A DNA stretch of 64,000 nucleotides from Geodermatophilus pulveris (lineage in GTDB: Bacteria > Actinomycetota > Actinomycetes > Mycobacteriales > Geodermatophilaceae), in assembly GCF_900188375.1 (NCBI RefSeq), contig NZ_FZOO01000013.1, forward strand, positions 43,031 through 107,030. The letters are read 5' to 3'. The notes under the pieces were generated by a model. It worked only from the letters and a program-made list of their open reading frames with translations, ran no database searches and was not told the DNA's origin. Numbering within the stretch: the first letter of the stretch is position 1; each line of letters starts with the position of its first letter. Made by a program: the position numbers and the translations under genes. Positions 35,318 to 43,435 of this stretch are shown here, in pieces.

Positions 35318-36358
35318 TCAGCGGGTGACGGTCGACGCGTGCCCGTTCTCCCGGGCGGCGAGCCGCTCGCGCTGCGGGACGACGGTGTACTTCGGGTCCC
35401 GGGCGCTGGCCATGCCGGCCTCGAAGACGCCGAAACGGGTGAGCAGCGACCCGGCGCCGAGCAGCGTGCCCGCGACGACCGCCCCGGCCCGCCGGCGCCC
35501 GGCCACCACGGTGAGCGCCGCACCGGCCGCGGTGCAGGCCCGGGCCGCGCGCATGAAGCGTCCGGCTTTGCCCTCGTGGTAGGGCTCGCTGACGATCCCC
35601 ATGCCGTTCTCCACCCGGTGCAGGGTGGCCAGCTCGACGACCGCGCCGGTCACCGCCATCTTCCGGCAGGGCCCGGCCTCCCCGACCGGCGTCAGTGCCA
35701 TCGTGATCCCGCCACCGGCGGCCATCCCCGAGGCACCGAAGACGAACGGCAGCTCCCGGTACGCGGCGTGCCACGACGGGACGGCGGTGTTGGAGAACAG
35801 CACCCCGGTGTAGGTGGCCAGCGGACCGCCGAACAGCGCCGCGACCACCCCGCCGAACCGCTTGAGCCGCGGGAACCAGCCCAGCAGCTCGACCGCCGCG
35901 GTGGCGGACGCCGCCGCGCTGAACGGCGCCAGGATGTAGGAGCCCACCGACAGCGGCGACGTCGGCTTGAACACCCGCAGCATGTGCAGGAACCGCTCGG
36001 GCCGGCCGAGGTCGTGGATGAGGAAGACGACCGATGCGAGGGCCGCCCCGCCGGAGACGTACCGGGCGTTGCGGGTCAGCGTCGGCCGGTCGGTCACGTC
36101 GGCCAGCGATGCCAGGATCGACGAGGAGCCGGCGGCGCCGCCGAGGAACAGGTACAGCGGCACGTCCGGCGTCTTCCACACCGGCGGCTTGATGATCGGC
36201 CGGCCGTAGTAGGAGGTGAACTCGGCCTCCTCGACCATCGCCACCTCGCCACCGGGGCGGCCCCCGCCCCGCCGGCGGCGGCGCTTCTCCCGCTTGGCCG
36301 ACGGCGGGCCGTCCGCCCGCCGCCAGCCGGCCCCCGGCGTCGCCAGACCCTCGGTCAT
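35318..36358 (-). CDS. NrfD-like membrane subunit of formate dehydrogenase
   Basis: 346 residues from ATG 36358, overlapping the ferredoxin-subunit stop (ATGA). The N-terminus is soluble and very basic (KREKRRRRRGGGR), followed by YYGRPIIKPPVWK and about eight membrane helices. Family features include LYLFLGGAAGSSSILA and LIHDLGRPERFLHMLRVFKP, as in NrfD/PsrC proteins. These exchange electrons between iron-sulfur subunits and menaquinone. It is the third gene of the operon and would anchor the complex to the membrane. It has no heme-ligand pattern of the FdnI type. Confidence 0.88.
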   Translation of the reverse strand: MTEGLATPGAGWRRADGPPSAKREKRRRRRGGGRPGGEVAMVEEAEFTSYYGRPIIKPPVWKTPDVPLYLFLGGAAGSSSILASLADVTDRPTLTRNARYVSGGAALASVVFLIHDLGRPERFLHMLRVFKPTSPLSVGSYILAPFSAAASATAAVELLGWFPRLKRFGGVVAALFGGPLATYTGVLFSNTAVPSWHAAYRELPFVFGASGMAAGGGITMALTPVGEAGPCRKMAVTGAVVELATLHRVENGMGIVSEPYHEGKAGRFMRAARACTAAGAALTVVAGRRRAGAVVAGTLLGAGSLLTRFGVFEAGMASARDPKYTVVPQRERLAARENGHASTVTR

Positions 36359-37428
36359 CACGACCTCCGCGAGCCGAGGACGGCCGACAGCGCCACTCCG
36401 ACGATCATCGCCGCCGCGGCCCCGGCGGACTTCCACATGGCCGGCAGGTCCCGGGTGGTGACCACCGGGTCCGGCGGCAGCCCGTACACCTCCGGCTCGT
36501 CGAGCAGCAGGAAGAACGCCCCCGCGCCGCCGACGCCGTCGTCCTCGTCCCGGCCGTACAGCCGGGCGGTCTGCACACCCTGCGACTTCAGCGTGGCCAG
36601 CCGCGCGTCGGCGCGGGCCTGCAACTCGTCGAGGTTGCCGAACTGGATCGACTGGGTCGGGCACGCCGTCGCGCACGCCGGCTGCAACCCGTCGAGGGTC
36701 CGGTCGTAGCAGAGGGTGCACTTGAACACCCGGCCGTCGCCCTTGCGCTGGTCGATCACGCCGTACGGGCAGGCGGGCACGCAGTAGCCGCAGCCGTTGC
36801 AGATGTCCTGCTGCACGACCACGGTGCCGAACTCGGTGCGGAACAGCGCGCCGGTGGGGCAGACGTCGAGGCACCCGGCGTGCGTGCAGTGCTTGCACAC
36901 GTCCGAGCTCATCAGCCAGCGGATCTCCCGGTCGCCGGAGTGCCCGGTCTGGGGGTCGAACTGGGACAGCGACTCGGCGTTGAGCACGCTGGTCATCGCG
37001 CTCGTGACGCTGTCGCCCGGCGCGGTGTCGTCGGGGGCGTTCCCGGCGTCCTGCCGGGAGGTGGCGTCCGGCGCGGGCGGGAAGGACGGCATCGGCAGGT
37101 CGACGCTGCGGCTCTGCTCGATGAACGCCACGTGCCGCCAGCTGTTGGCGCCCAGCTGGCCGGTGTTGTCGTAGGACATGCCGGACAGCCCGATGACGTC
37201 GCGCGTGCCGTGCGCGTCGTCCATCGGCAGCAGGTTCCACTCCTTGCACGCCACCTCGCAGGCCTTGCAGCCGATGCACACCGAGGTGTCGGTGAAGAAG
37301 CCGACGCGGGCCGGGTGGTCGCTGTCGTAGCCGGCCTCCTCCTGCACGTCCGGCAGCGGCCCGTACAGCCGGTTCTTCGAGCGCCCGTCCCCGGACAGCC
37401 CGGGACTGGCCGAGCTGACCGTGGTCAC
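36358..37428 (-). CDS. Formate dehydrogenase iron-sulfur (beta) subunit
   Basis: 356 residues from a GTG. Four ferredoxin-like cysteine clusters are visible. They are CIGCKACEVAC (residues 51-61), CKHCTHAGCLDVCP, CNGCGYCVPACP, and CTLC with a later CATACP. Each should hold a [4Fe-4S] centre, giving a relay from the molybdenum subunit to the NrfD-like subunit. An insert of about 90 residues between clusters 1 and 2 contains Ser/Asp/Pro-rich sequence. The C-terminus has one hydrophobic segment (AAAAMIVGVALSAVLG) that may anchor it. It lies 25 bp downstream of the catalytic gene. Confidence 0.92.
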   Translation of the reverse strand: MTTVSSASPGLSGDGRSKNRLYGPLPDVQEEAGYDSDHPARVGFFTDTSVCIGCKACEVACKEWNLLPMDDAHGTRDVIGLSGMSYDNTGQLGANSWRHVAFIEQSRSVDLPMPSFPPAPDATSRQDAGNAPDDTAPGDSVTSAMTSVLNAESLSQFDPQTGHSGDREIRWLMSSDVCKHCTHAGCLDVCPTGALFRTEFGTVVVQQDICNGCGYCVPACPYGVIDQRKGDGRVFKCTLCYDRTLDGLQPACATACPTQSIQFGNLDELQARADARLATLKSQGVQTARLYGRDEDDGVGGAGAFFLLLDEPEVYGLPPDPVVTTRDLPAMWKSAGAAAAMIVGVALSAVLGSRRS

Positions 37429-37453
37429 TCGCGTTCCTCTCTCGTGCGTGCGC

Positions 37454-40400
37454 TCATCCCTCGACCGTCCCGCGGGCGCCCACCGGCACCAGCCCCGTGG
37501 GCAGGCCGGCGCGCTGCCGGTACTCCTCGAGGAAGGTGACCAGTCCCGGGCCCCGCGGCCGGCGGCCGGGGCGGATGTCGCAGGTCGCGGCCTTGCTCTC
37601 CTGGATGTGGGTGTTCGGGTCCATGACCACCGGCAGCAGGTCGTTGGCCGAGTCGCCGGTGGAGATGCCCCGCTCGCCCCAGTGGTAGGGGACGCCGATC
37701 TGGTGCACCACGCCGCTGGCGGTGCGGATGGGCCGCATCCGCTCGGTGACCAGCACCCGCGCCTCGATCGCCGCCCGCGCGGTGACCAGCGTGGCCCACC
37801 CGGCGTTGACCAGCCCGCGTTCGGCGGCCAGCTGGGGGCTGACCTCGACGAAGAACTCCGGCTGCAGCTCCGACAGGTAGGGCAGCGTGCGGCTCATCCC
37901 GCCGGCGGTGTGGTGCTCGGTGAGCCGGTAGGTGGTGAACACGTACGGGAAGACGTCGGACGCCGACCCGTGCTCCCGGTTCCAGGGGCCCTTGATGTGC
38001 TCCATGGTCGGGTTGGACTGCACGCCGTCGTAGAGCGCGTTCTTGACCGGGGACTCGGCCGGCTCGTAGTGCGTCGGCAGCGGCCCGTCGGTCACGCCCT
38101 TGGGCGCGAACAGCCAGGCCTTGCCGTCGCCCTGCATGACGAACGGGTCCCGGCCGGACAGCGCGTCCTGCGCCTTGGCGCCGGGCGGCGGCTCGTAGCT
38201 CGGCGGCTTGGTGGCCTCGAAGTCCGGGTTGTCCCCGGTGGAGACCCACCGGCCGGCCTGCTCGTCCCACCACACGTACTTCTTGCGGTCGCTCCACGGC
38301 TTGCCGTCCGGGTCGGCCGAGGCGCGGTTGTAGAGGATCCGCCGGTTGTACGGCCAGGCCCAGCCCCACTCGGCGGCCACCGGGCCCTGCTCGCGGCCGG
38401 GCTTGCGCCGGGCGGCCTGGTTGACCTCGTCGGCGTAGACGCCGGAGTAGATCCAGCAGCCCGACGACGTGGAGCCGTCGTCCTTGAGCTCCAGGTAGCC
38501 GGAGAGCGCGCGGCCGTCGGGGCCGACGCCGTTGATCTCCCGTAGCACCGCCGCCGCGCTGGGGTCCCGCGTCTCGCCCTCCAGCGGGTAGTCCCACGTG
38601 AGGTCGAGCAGCGGGCGGTCCCGCGGGTCGGTGGAGTCCTTGAGCCGGTCGCGCAGGATGCGGCCGAGGTGGTAGTAGAACCACAGGTCGCTGCGGGCGT
38701 CGGCCGGCGGCTCGACCGCCTTGTGCCGCCACTGCAGCAGCCGCTGGGTCTGGGTGAACGTGCCGTCCTTCTCCGCGTGGCTCGCAGCCGGCATGAAGAA
38801 GACCTCGGTGGCGATCTGCTCGGTGACCATCTCACCGGTCTCGATCTCCGGCCCGTCCTTCCAGAACGTGGCCGACTCGATCATCTGCAGGTCGCGGACG
38901 ACGAGCCACTCCAGGTTGGCCAGGCCGAAGCGCTGCATGCGCCCGTTGGCGTGCCCGACCGTCGGGTTCTCCCCCACCAGGAAGTAGCCGCCGACCTTGC
39001 CCTGGATCATGTCCGCGACCGAGCGGTAGGAGCTGTGGTCGCCGTTGATCCTCGGCATGTAGTCGAACGCGAAGTCGTTCTCCGGCGTCGCGGCGTCGCC
39101 CCACCAGGCCTTGAGCAGGCTGACCATGTAGGCCCGCTTGTTGCCCCAGAACCCGGCGACGCCGGCGGCGTCGGCCACGTAGTCGTCCAGCGTCTCGTGC
39201 TGGGCCGCGTGCGGCATGGCCAGGTAGCCGGGCAGCAGGTTGAACAGCGTCGGGATGTCGGTGCTGCCCTGGATCGACGCGTGCCCGCGCAGCGCGAGGA
39301 TCCCGCCGCCGGGGCGGCCCATGTTGCCCAGCAGCGCCTGCAGGATCGCCGCCGTCCGGATGTACTGCGCGCCGACGGTGTGCTGCGTCCAGCCGACCGA
39401 GTACACCCACGCCGTCGTCCGGTCGCGGCCGCTGTTCGCGGTGACCCACTCGGCGACCTTGAGGAACACCTCGGGCTCGATGCCGCAGACCTCGGCGACC
39501 TTCTCCGGGGTGTACCGGGCGAAGTGCCGCTTGAGGATCTGGAAGACGCTCCGCGGGTGCTGCAGCGTCTCGTCGCGCTTGGGCTTGCCGTGGATCGGCG
39601 GCCCGCCGGAGCCGGAGGTCTGCGCCTGGTCGGCCTGCTTGACGGAGTACTCCTGGGAGAGCTCCTCCTGCCGGTCGGCGCGGGCCGGGTCGTCCTCGGA
39701 GACGCCGTCCCGGCCCTCCTCGCGCTCGTACTGCCAGCTGGCCTGGTCGTAGGTGTTCGTGTCCGGGTCGAAGCCGGAGAACAGGCCGTCGAGGTCCTCG
39801 GCGTCGCGGAAGCGCTCCTGCACGAGCGCGGCCGCGTTCGTGTAGGCGACGACGTAGTCCCGGAAGTACAGGTCGTTGGCCAGCACGAAGTTGATCAGCC
39901 CGCCGAGGAAGGCGATGTCACTGCCCGCGCGCAGCGGCACGTGCAGGTCGGCGATCGCGCTGGTCCGGGTGAACCGCGGGTCGATGTGCACGACCTTCGC
40001 GCCGCGCGCCTTGGCCTCGGTCACCCACTGGAAGGCGACCGGGTGGCACTCGGCCATGTTGGAACCCTCGATGACGATGCAGTCGGAGTTCACCAGGTCC
40101 TGCTGGGAGTTCGTGGCACCGCCACGACCGAACGTGGCGCCCAGACCGGGCACCGTGGCGGAGTGCTATATGCGGGCCTGGTTCTCGATCTGGATCGCGC
40201 CCATGGCGCTGTAGAGCTTCTTCATGAGGTAGTTCTCCTCGTTGTCGAGGGCTGCCCCTCCGAGGCTCGCTATCCCCATGGTGCGGTTGACCCGCTTGCC
40301 GCCGTCCTCGTCCTGCCAGTACGTGCGGCGGGCGTCCAGGACGCGGTCGGCGATCATCTCCATCGCCGTGTCGAGCTCCAGGTCCTCCCACTCCGTCCCG

Positions 40401-40726
40401 TACGGACGGCGGTACTTGACCGTGGTGACCCGGGTCGGGCTGGTGACCAGCTGCTTGCTCGCGCTGCCCTTCGGGCACAGCCGCCCGCGGCTGACCGGCG
40501 AGTCCGGGTCGCCCTCGATCTGGACGATCTGCTCGTCCTTCACGTAGATCCGCTGGCCGCAGCCCACCGAGCAGTAGGGGCAGATGCTCTGCACCACCCG
40601 GTCGGCGGTGGCCGTGCGGCTCACCACGTCCTCCGTCGCCTTGCTGCGCGCGGCGCTGCCACGACCCAGGGGGTCGGGGCCGGTCAGCTGCCGGAACACC
40701 GGCCAGGCTTCGAGCCAGGTCTTCAC
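37454..40726 (-). CDS. fdhA: Formate dehydrogenase catalytic subunit with in-frame TAG at the selenocysteine site
   Basis: 1090 residues if the in-frame TAG at 40166-40168 is read through; GTG 40726 is the likely start. Cys49, 52, 56 and 84 (CPYCSVGC, GRLCPKG) bind a [4Fe-4S] cluster. Molybdopterin domains follow. The TAG is codon 187, between ENQARI and HSATVPGLG. That is exactly where family members have selenocysteine (normally UGA) or Cys as Mo ligand; the phase is unbroken on both sides. The downstream segment continues as a full FDH alpha subunit. No Tat signal is visible, so it is probably cytoplasmic. It oxidises formate to CO2 and passes electrons to the next two gene products. Automatic callers would split the gene at GTG 40153. 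The alternative is an amber-inactivated pseudogene. Confidence 0.9.
40136..40168 (-). promoter_or_regulatory. SECIS-like hairpin following the TAG selenocysteine codon
   Basis: On the coding strand the TAG (40168-40166) is followed by an 11-nt spacer. A 7-bp stem comes next (40154-40148 with 40142-40136, one G-U pair), closing a GGTCT loop (40147-40143). The spacer length and the GGUCU loop closely resemble the enterobacterial fdhF SECIS as I remember it, where loop G and U contact SelB. A lower stem is also possible, because CCGCCACG near the TAG can pair with CGTGGCGG further downstream. Confidence 0.75.
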
Positions 40727-40823
40727 GGCGCCAACTGTGCCACTCCCCTGTCGCGTCGGCTCCCCGGGACCCGCCGCGACCTGGGGCAACGGGCCGTTCC
40801 CGTGTCCGATCCGTGACCGGGGG

Positions 40824-41402
40824 CCAGTGGCGGACCAGGCTCTCCGGCCGGGACGCCGCCCGGCCGTCCAGCCGCGGGGCGCACTCGCGGGCACGGACGA
40901 CGCCCCGGACACGGTCGGCACGGTCCAGGCGCCGGGCCAGCGACCCGGCGTCCATCCGGCCGGTGCGCACGAGCGGGTCCCCGATGGGGACCAGCTCCGC
41001 GGCCGGCAGCGTGGCGGCGAGGTCGAGGGACGTCTGCGGGCCGGAGGTCACGGGCAGCCCGCCGGCGACCACGACGTCCTCGACGTCGAGGTGTCGCTCG
41101 TGGAGGGTCAGCCCGGCACGCCGCGGCAGCCGGCGTCGCGAGGGGATGACGACGTGGACGGTCGTCGGCTCCCCGACCGGCGCTCCGTGCAGCCGGGCCG
41201 CCGTCCCGTGGCCGAACGCCGCGTCACCGGGGAGGGCGAGCCGCCACGCGCGGCAGCGGGTCGCCAGGTCGGGCTCGGCCGCGGAGCAGAGGTACACACC
41301 GCGCCCGATCCGGACGCCGTCCCGGGCGACCTGCCCCCGCGTGGCACCCCGGCTGCGCGCGTCGCGCCACGTGTAGGCGGTGCCGAGTTCGATCTCCGAC
41401 AT
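40824..41402 (-). pseudogene. Truncated AbiEi-like (DUF559-type) protein gene
   Basis: From ATG 41402 about 193 residues look genuine: SRGATRGQVARDGVRIGRGVYL is the winged-helix start of AbiEi-like antitoxin or DUF559 proteins. FGHGTAARLHGAP, VHVVIPSRRRLPRRAGLTLH and TSGPQTSLDLAA follow. The usual protein has about 300 residues and a C-terminal endonuclease-like domain beginning near S-P-x-E-S. Here the similarity stops at SRPESLVRHW and the frame runs on as nonsense into the fdhA gene. The 3' third therefore seems deleted, probably when the fdh operon came to lie here. Residual function of the N-terminal part is doubtful. Confidence 0.5.
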
Positions 41403-42014
41403 GCCCGGGAGCCTGCTGGCGGGCCCGCTCGTGCGGTGGGGCCGACGTCCGTCTGTGGACTCCGGGCCGCCCTGTGGACGCCTGACCGGCCTGGACCTCC
41501 GGCCGTGATCATGGGGTTGGTATGGCCGCAGCCGGCGGGTCGGTGCGTGTCTGGTGCACCGATCCCATGATCGACTCGGCTGGCCGGTCGGGTGGTCGGG
41601 GACGACGGCGAGCCGGAGGAGTCCTCCCCGCCGGGAGCGCTCGCTGCCCGCCAGGCCCAGAGCACCAGCCAGGTCAGGACGATGAGCCGAGGGAGGTGTC
41701 GACGAGGTCGACGGACCAGTCGTCGTCGTCCGACCAGCCGGCGGGGACAGCAGTGCCCCGACCCCGGTGACGACCGCGGCCCACACCCCGGTCGCGGCGA
41801 GGACGACGACGCACGAGATCGGCTCGTCGCCGTGATCATGGGGTCGTCGCCAGCCACGTCGGCGTGTCGTCGCGCGTCGCCCGCACCGCCCTCTTGACCA
41901 ACGACGAGGGGCGGCGGAGGGCGGAGGCGGAGGGGCCGGCGGTCGCGGAGGGCCGGGCGCCCCGGAGGGGGACAACGGCCCCGTCGTGTCACCGGGCGGG
42001 TCGATACTGGCCCC
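41403..42014. other. Gene-poor 0.6-kb spacer with short repeats
   Basis: No convincing gene. Several overlapping open frames exist but none has protein-like composition; a minus-strand frame with one hydrophobic stretch (about 41760-41830) is the best, weak candidate. A GATCATGGG motif occurs at 41507-41515 and 41834-41842, and inverted at 41564-41572. The two direct copies share 13 bases. Confidence 0.5.
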
Positions 42015-42809
42015 GTGGGCGGTCCACAGCTGCACTTCCTCGGCCACTCGACGGTGCGCGTCGGGCTGGCCGGGCACACCGTGCTGACCGACCCCCTGCT
42101 CACCCGCCGCGTCGGGCCGCTGCGCCGCGTGGTGCCCGTGCCCGCGCCGGAGCACTCCGCGGGCGTCGACCTCGTGCTGATCAGCCACCTGCACGGCGAC
42201 CACCTGCACCTGCCTTCGCTGCGGCGGGTCGGGCGCGACGTGCGGGTGGTCGTCCCCAGGGGCGCCGGGGCGTGGCTGCGGGGCCGCGGCTTCCGGCACG
42301 TGACCGAGGTGTCGCCCGGCGAGACGGTGCGGCACGGGGCGCTGCGGGTCACCGCCGTCCCGGCCGCGCACTCCGGGCACCGCTGGGGGCCGCGGCTCAC
42401 CTCGGGGCCGGACTGCCGCGCGGTCGGCCACCTGGTCGAGGGCGGCGGCTGCCGCGTCTACGCCGCCGGCGACACGGCCCTCACCGGCGCGATGGCGCGG
42501 CTGCCGGACGTCGACGTCGCGCTGCTGCCCGTGTCGGGGTGGGGGCTCACGCTCGGCCCCGGCCACCTCGACCCCGCCGGTGCCGCCGAGGCGGTGGCGC
42601 GGGTGCGGCCGCGGGTCGCCGTCCCCGTGCACTGGGGCACCCTCGCGCTGCCCGGCACCGCCCGCACGCCCCGGATGCGCCGGCTGCTCACCGCCCCGCC
42701 GCGCGCCTTCGCCGCCGCCGTCGCCGCGCGGGGCCTGGACACCGCGGTGGTGGTCGCCGAGCCGGGGCAGCGGATCGGGCTGCCCGCCGGCGTCGGGACG
42801 GCGACGTGA
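42015..42809 (+). CDS. MBL-fold metal-dependent hydrolase (UlaG-like)
   Basis: 264 residues from GTG 42015. The metallo-beta-lactamase motif is ISHLHGDH (His58, His60, Asp62, His63). It is preceded by FLGHSTVRV, typical of the UlaG/RomA-like subgroup, and followed by VPAAHSGHR, YAAGDTAL and PVHWGT, giving the remaining ligands. The subgroup includes lactonases and phosphodiesterases; the substrate here is unknown. The stop overlaps the start of the DedA gene (GTGA), so this is the first gene of a three-gene coupled operon. Confidence 0.9.
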   Translation: MGGPQLHFLGHSTVRVGLAGHTVLTDPLLTRRVGPLRRVVPVPAPEHSAGVDLVLISHLHGDHLHLPSLRRVGRDVRVVVPRGAGAWLRGRGFRHVTEVSPGETVRHGALRVTAVPAAHSGHRWGPRLTSGPDCRAVGHLVEGGGCRVYAAGDTALTGAMARLPDVDVALLPVSGWGLTLGPGHLDPAGAAEAVARVRPRVAVPVHWGTLALPGTARTPRMRRLLTAPPRAFAAAVAARGLDTAVVVAEPGQRIGLPAGVGTAT

Positions 42810-43435
42810 CGGCCGGCGCGCTGGCCGCGGGCTGGGCCGACGGCAGCTCGATCGGCTACCCGCTGCTGTTCGCCGGGGTGCTGCTCGGGTCGGTCGTGCC
42901 GGTCGTGCCCACCGGGGCGGTCGTCGGCGCCGGGGCGGCGTTCGCCGTCACCGCCCACGAGCTGGACCTCGCCCTCGTCGTCCTGGTGGCCACGCTGGGC
43001 GCCTGGGCCGGGGACCTGGTCACCTTCGCGGTCTGCCGCTCCGGCGGGCCCGCGGCGGTGCGCTGGGTGGCCCGCGGCCAGCACGCCGACCGCATCGAGG
43101 AGGTCCGCGAGCAGTTCCGGCGGCACGGCTGGCAGATCGTCGTCGCCGGCCGGCTGCTGCCCGCCGGGCGCATCCCGGTGCTGCTGGCCGCCGGCGCGCT
43201 CACCTACCCGTGGCGCCGGCTGCTGCCGGCGTCGCTGCTGGCGGCGTTCCTGTGGGCGGTCGCCTACGCCTCCCTCGGCGTCCTCAGCGGCGGCGTCTTC
43301 GACTCGCCGCTGGTCGCCGTCCTGCTCGCGACGGTACTGGTGCTGCTGGTCGGCGCGGTGCTGAACGCGGTCTCCGCGCACCGCCGCAGCACCCCGGAGC
43401 CGGCGCGCGACGCCCCGGCCCGCGGCCGGCCGTGA
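42806..43435 (+). CDS. DedA/VTT-domain membrane protein
   Basis: 209 residues from GTG 42806. The VTT core is visible: VPVVPTGAVVGAGAAFAV, then LGAWAGDLVTFAVCR, FRRHGWQIVVAGRLLPAGRIPVLLAAG, and three terminal helices. DedA proteins are membrane proteins now linked to lipid-carrier (undecaprenyl phosphate or phosphatidylethanolamine) flipping and to envelope homeostasis. A Pro/Arg-rich tail ends the protein. GTGA overlaps on both sides indicate strict coupling with the hydrolase and phosphatase genes. Confidence 0.88.
   Translation: MTAGALAAGWADGSSIGYPLLFAGVLLGSVVPVVPTGAVVGAGAAFAVTAHELDLALVVLVATLGAWAGDLVTFAVCRSGGPAAVRWVARGQHADRIEEVREQFRRHGWQIVVAGRLLPAGRIPVLLAAGALTYPWRRLLPASLLAAFLWAVAYASLGVLSGGVFDSPLVAVLLATVLVLLVGAVLNAVSAHRRSTPEPARDAPARGRP

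Noticed and set aside
36890..37540. Plus-strand frames opposite the iron-sulfur subunit
   Set aside because: Composition is that of antisense shadow; the minus strand has four clear ferredoxin clusters.
40166..40168. Amber mutation making fdhA a pseudogene
   Set aside because: The stop lies exactly at the Sec/Cys codon, no other damage is visible and a SECIS-like hairpin follows. Recoding is the better explanation, though only genome-wide evidence can settle it.
38669..40816. Long open frame antisense to fdhA (715 codons)
   Set aside because: Val/Asp/Arg-rich shadow produced by GC-rich codon positions of the real gene on the opposite strand; no protein motifs.
41522..41897. Short plus-strand frames in the spacer before the MBL gene
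   Set aside because: Arg/Pro/Ser-rich with no hydrophobic or motif content and no ribosome site.
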